Source: Colwellia demingiae
GTDB taxonomy: Bacteria; Pseudomonadota; Gammaproteobacteria; Enterobacterales; Alteromonadaceae
Assembly (NCBI RefSeq): GCF_007954275.1
Contig: NZ_VOLT01000005.1
Location: forward strand, 372,001 to 436,000
Reading direction: 5' to 3'
Length of the DNA stretch: 64,000 bases
A program made the position numbers and the translations under genes. Positions 62,421-64,000 of the stretch are shown here, in pieces. Each line of letters opens with the position of its first letter. The first letter of the stretch is position 1. The notes under the pieces were generated by a model. The model searched no databases. It saw nothing but the letters and a program-made list of their open reading frames with translations, and had not been told where the DNA came from.

Positions 62421-64000
62421 TTAAACACTTATTTTGTATTGCCTAAACTTCTTGCCGCTCGCCACAAGTTGCTCTAATACCGGCGCAGGTTTAAACCACA
62501 TTTCGCCATACTCGCCTAACTCACTGCGATATTTGTTGATGGCGTTTAATACTGACTCTAAGCCAATTTCATCGGCATATTGCATTGGACCACCGCGCCA
62601 CCAAGGGAAGCCATAGCCATTGCCATAAATCAAATCACAATCGCTTGAACGATTAGCCTTGCCTTCTTCCAGAATTAACGCGCCTTCGTTGATCATCATA
62701 AAGACCATACGTTCAACAATTTCTTGATCGCTGATTTCACGACGTTCAATATCTAAATCAGCCGCAATTTGCGTGGCTAATTCAATGACTTCTGGATCTT
62801 CTTTTTGCTCGCGACCTTCATAGAGGTATAAGCCTCGAGCTGTTTTTTGACCATAACGACCAAGTTCAGCTAATTTGTCACCTAGCGCACAGTAACTCTT
62901 GTCATGTTCGATAAATTCACGACGGCTTTCACGCACAAAATAACCAACGTCAAGCCCTGCCATATCGCCCATTGCACATAAACCCATAGCAAAACCAAAA
63001 CCATATAGTGCTTTGTCAATTTGTGTAGGTGTTGCACCTTCGAGCAATAAGCGCATGCCTTCACGACTGTAAGGCTCCAACATACGATTACCAACAAAAC
63101 CAAAACAAACACCAACAATCACAGGCACTTTGCGAATAGCTTGTGCTAATTTGATACAGGTCACTAAGGCATCGTCAGCGGTTTTTTCACAACGAACAAT
63201 TTCTAACAAACGCATTACGTTGGCAGGACTGAAGAAGTGCAAGCCTAAAACGTCTTGCGGACGGCTAGTCACTGCGGCAATTTCATCAATATTTAGTGTT
63301 GAAGTGTTCGAGGCTAAGATACAGCCAGTTTTACATACACGGTCTAACTCTTTAAATACCGCATGTTTCACTGCCATTTTTTCAAACACGGCTTCAATGA
63401 CTAGGTCAACATCGCCTAAATCGTCGTAGCTGGTAGTACCTGATAATAAGCTCATCAAGTGTTCAACTTTTTCTGCGGTTAAGCGACCTTTCTTTGCACT
63501 GATTTCGTAGTTTTTACGAATAACCGCGATGCCTTTTCCTAAGGCTTCACCATTAAGATCGAGCATAACTACAGGGATACCAGCATTCATAAAGTTCATG
63601 GCAATGCCGCCCCCCATAGTACCAGAGCCAATAATAGCGACTTTTTTCACATCACGCGTTGGGGTTTTAGGATCTACGCCCGGTACTTTAGTCGCTGCAC
63701 GTTCAGCAAAAAACAAATGCTGTTGAGCACGTGCTTGTGGTGTTGCCAAACATTCAGAAAACAATTGTTGTTCACGTTTTAAACCGTCGGCTAACGGTAA
63801 TTCAAGCGCCGCTTCCACGCATTGTACAATGCGCTCAGGGGCATAAAAACCACGGCTTTTACGCGCGATAGATTGTCTAAATTCGATAAAAAAGTTTTCA
63901 GGTAAGTTACTGGTATCCACTTCAATGCTGTGACAATTACGCAGCTCTGCACCGTTATCGGCCAACTCAGCCGCGTACTCAACAGCGTCATCGATTAAGT
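62421..64000 (-). CDS. 3-hydroxyacyl-CoA dehydrogenase/enoyl-CoA hydratase (FadB/FadJ-like), 5'-partial
   Basis: Multifunctional beta-oxidation protein, cut by the right edge; 526 codons visible. The end of the hydratase domain is followed by the NAD-binding Rossmann VAIIGSGTMGGGIAMNFMNAG, the dehydrogenase catalytic region LGLHFFSPANVMRLLEIV, and the two 3HCDH C-terminal domains (GFVGNRMLEPYSREGM and YGNGYGFPWWRGGPM). The frame stays open through the edge (LIDDAVEYAAELADNGAELRN), so the TTG at 63965 is not the start. Confidence 0.93.
   Translation of the reverse strand, partial: LIDDAVEYAAELADNGAELRNCHSIEVDTSNLPENFFIEFRQSIARKSRGFYAPERIVQCVEAALELPLADGLKREQQLFSECLATPQARAQQHLFFAERAATKVPGVDPKTPTRDVKKVAIIGSGTMGGGIAMNFMNAGIPVVMLDLNGEALGKGIAVIRKNYEISAKKGRLTAEKVEHLMSLLSGTTSYDDLGDVDLVIEAVFEKMAVKHAVFKELDRVCKTGCILASNTSTLNIDEIAAVTSRPQDVLGLHFFSPANVMRLLEIVRCEKTADDALVTCIKLAQAIRKVPVIVGVCFGFVGNRMLEPYSREGMRLLLEGATPTQIDKALYGFGFAMGLCAMGDMAGLDVGYFVRESRREFIEHDKSYCALGDKLAELGRYGQKTARGLYLYEGREQKEDPEVIELATQIAADLDIERREISDQEIVERMVFMMINEGALILEEGKANRSSDCDLIYGNGYGFPWWRGGPMQYADEIGLESVLNAINKYRSELGEYGEMWFKPAPVLEQLVASGKKFRQYKISV

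Overview
The window looks like a chromosome segment of a marine, probably cold-adapted gammaproteobacterium of the Alteromonadales, most likely Colwellia or a close relative. The DNA is AT-rich. The gene order keeps several classic gammaproteobacterial blocks: xni / rlmM-ygdD-gcvA, hemA-prfA-prmC-sirB-kdsA, lolB-ispE-prs-rplY-pth-ychF, and tRNA cluster-ubiF / miaB-phoH-ybeY-corC-lnt. The genus is inferred from protein resemblance and synteny, not from a database search.

Layout. Bases 1-6000 hold housekeeping genes: xni (cut by the left edge), a DUF3192 protein, an NAD-type isocitrate dehydrogenase, rlmM, a DUF423 membrane protein, a hydrolase and gcvA. Bases 6800-14500 are one minus-strand series, hemA, prfA, prmC, sirB2, sirB1, a DUF819 transporter-like protein and kdsA, with a MITE-like repeat between hemA and prfA. 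Bases 14680-20055 carry lolB, ispE, prs, rplY, pth and ychF on the plus strand. A six-gene tRNA cluster in mirror order (Met-Leu-Gln-Gln-Leu-Met) follows, then ubiF. Between ubiF and miaB sit three extra genes: a NIT-HAMP-PAS-GGDEF-EAL protein, an unknown protein and a degenerate propeller sensor kinase. miaB-phoH-ybeY-corC-lnt follow. Bases 35900-42220 hold a response regulator with a CheC-like domain, a diguanylate cyclase whose GGEEF motif is broken by an amber codon, a periplasmic thiol peroxidase, an hsp20 gene with a sigma-32-type promoter and a ROSE-like RNA thermometer, a KMO-like monooxygenase, an alkyltransferase-like protein and a YaiI protein.

Bases about 42300-49750 are an accessory island bounded by a truncated ion-channel gene on the left and a full-length paralogue on the right. 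Its core is a divergent module. Leftward run an XRE regulator and a PHP plus SMC/ABC-like ATPase gene (TrlF-like) split by a one-base homopolymer frameshift. Rightward run a small gene split by an in-frame TGA and an SF2 helicase. Four GGATTATAATCC-type repeats at exact 15-bp spacing lie between them. This is the best candidate for an undescribed, defence-like system, although two of its genes look broken here. Gene fragments follow at 49176-49738.

Bases 49900-58500 are accessory: a HupE/UreJ-like protein, a parvulin-type isomerase and a DUF3604 protein in one series, a 62-bp AACT tetranucleotide tract, a DUF1254 protein, an AraC regulator, a broken second AraC gene and a periplasmic solute-binding-like protein. 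The right end holds fatty-acid or aldehyde metabolism: a MaoC/NodN-like hydratase, a coniferyl-aldehyde-type dehydrogenase, relics of an acyl-CoA dehydrogenase and a thiolase, an intact thiolase, and a bifunctional 3-hydroxyacyl-CoA dehydrogenase cut by the right edge.
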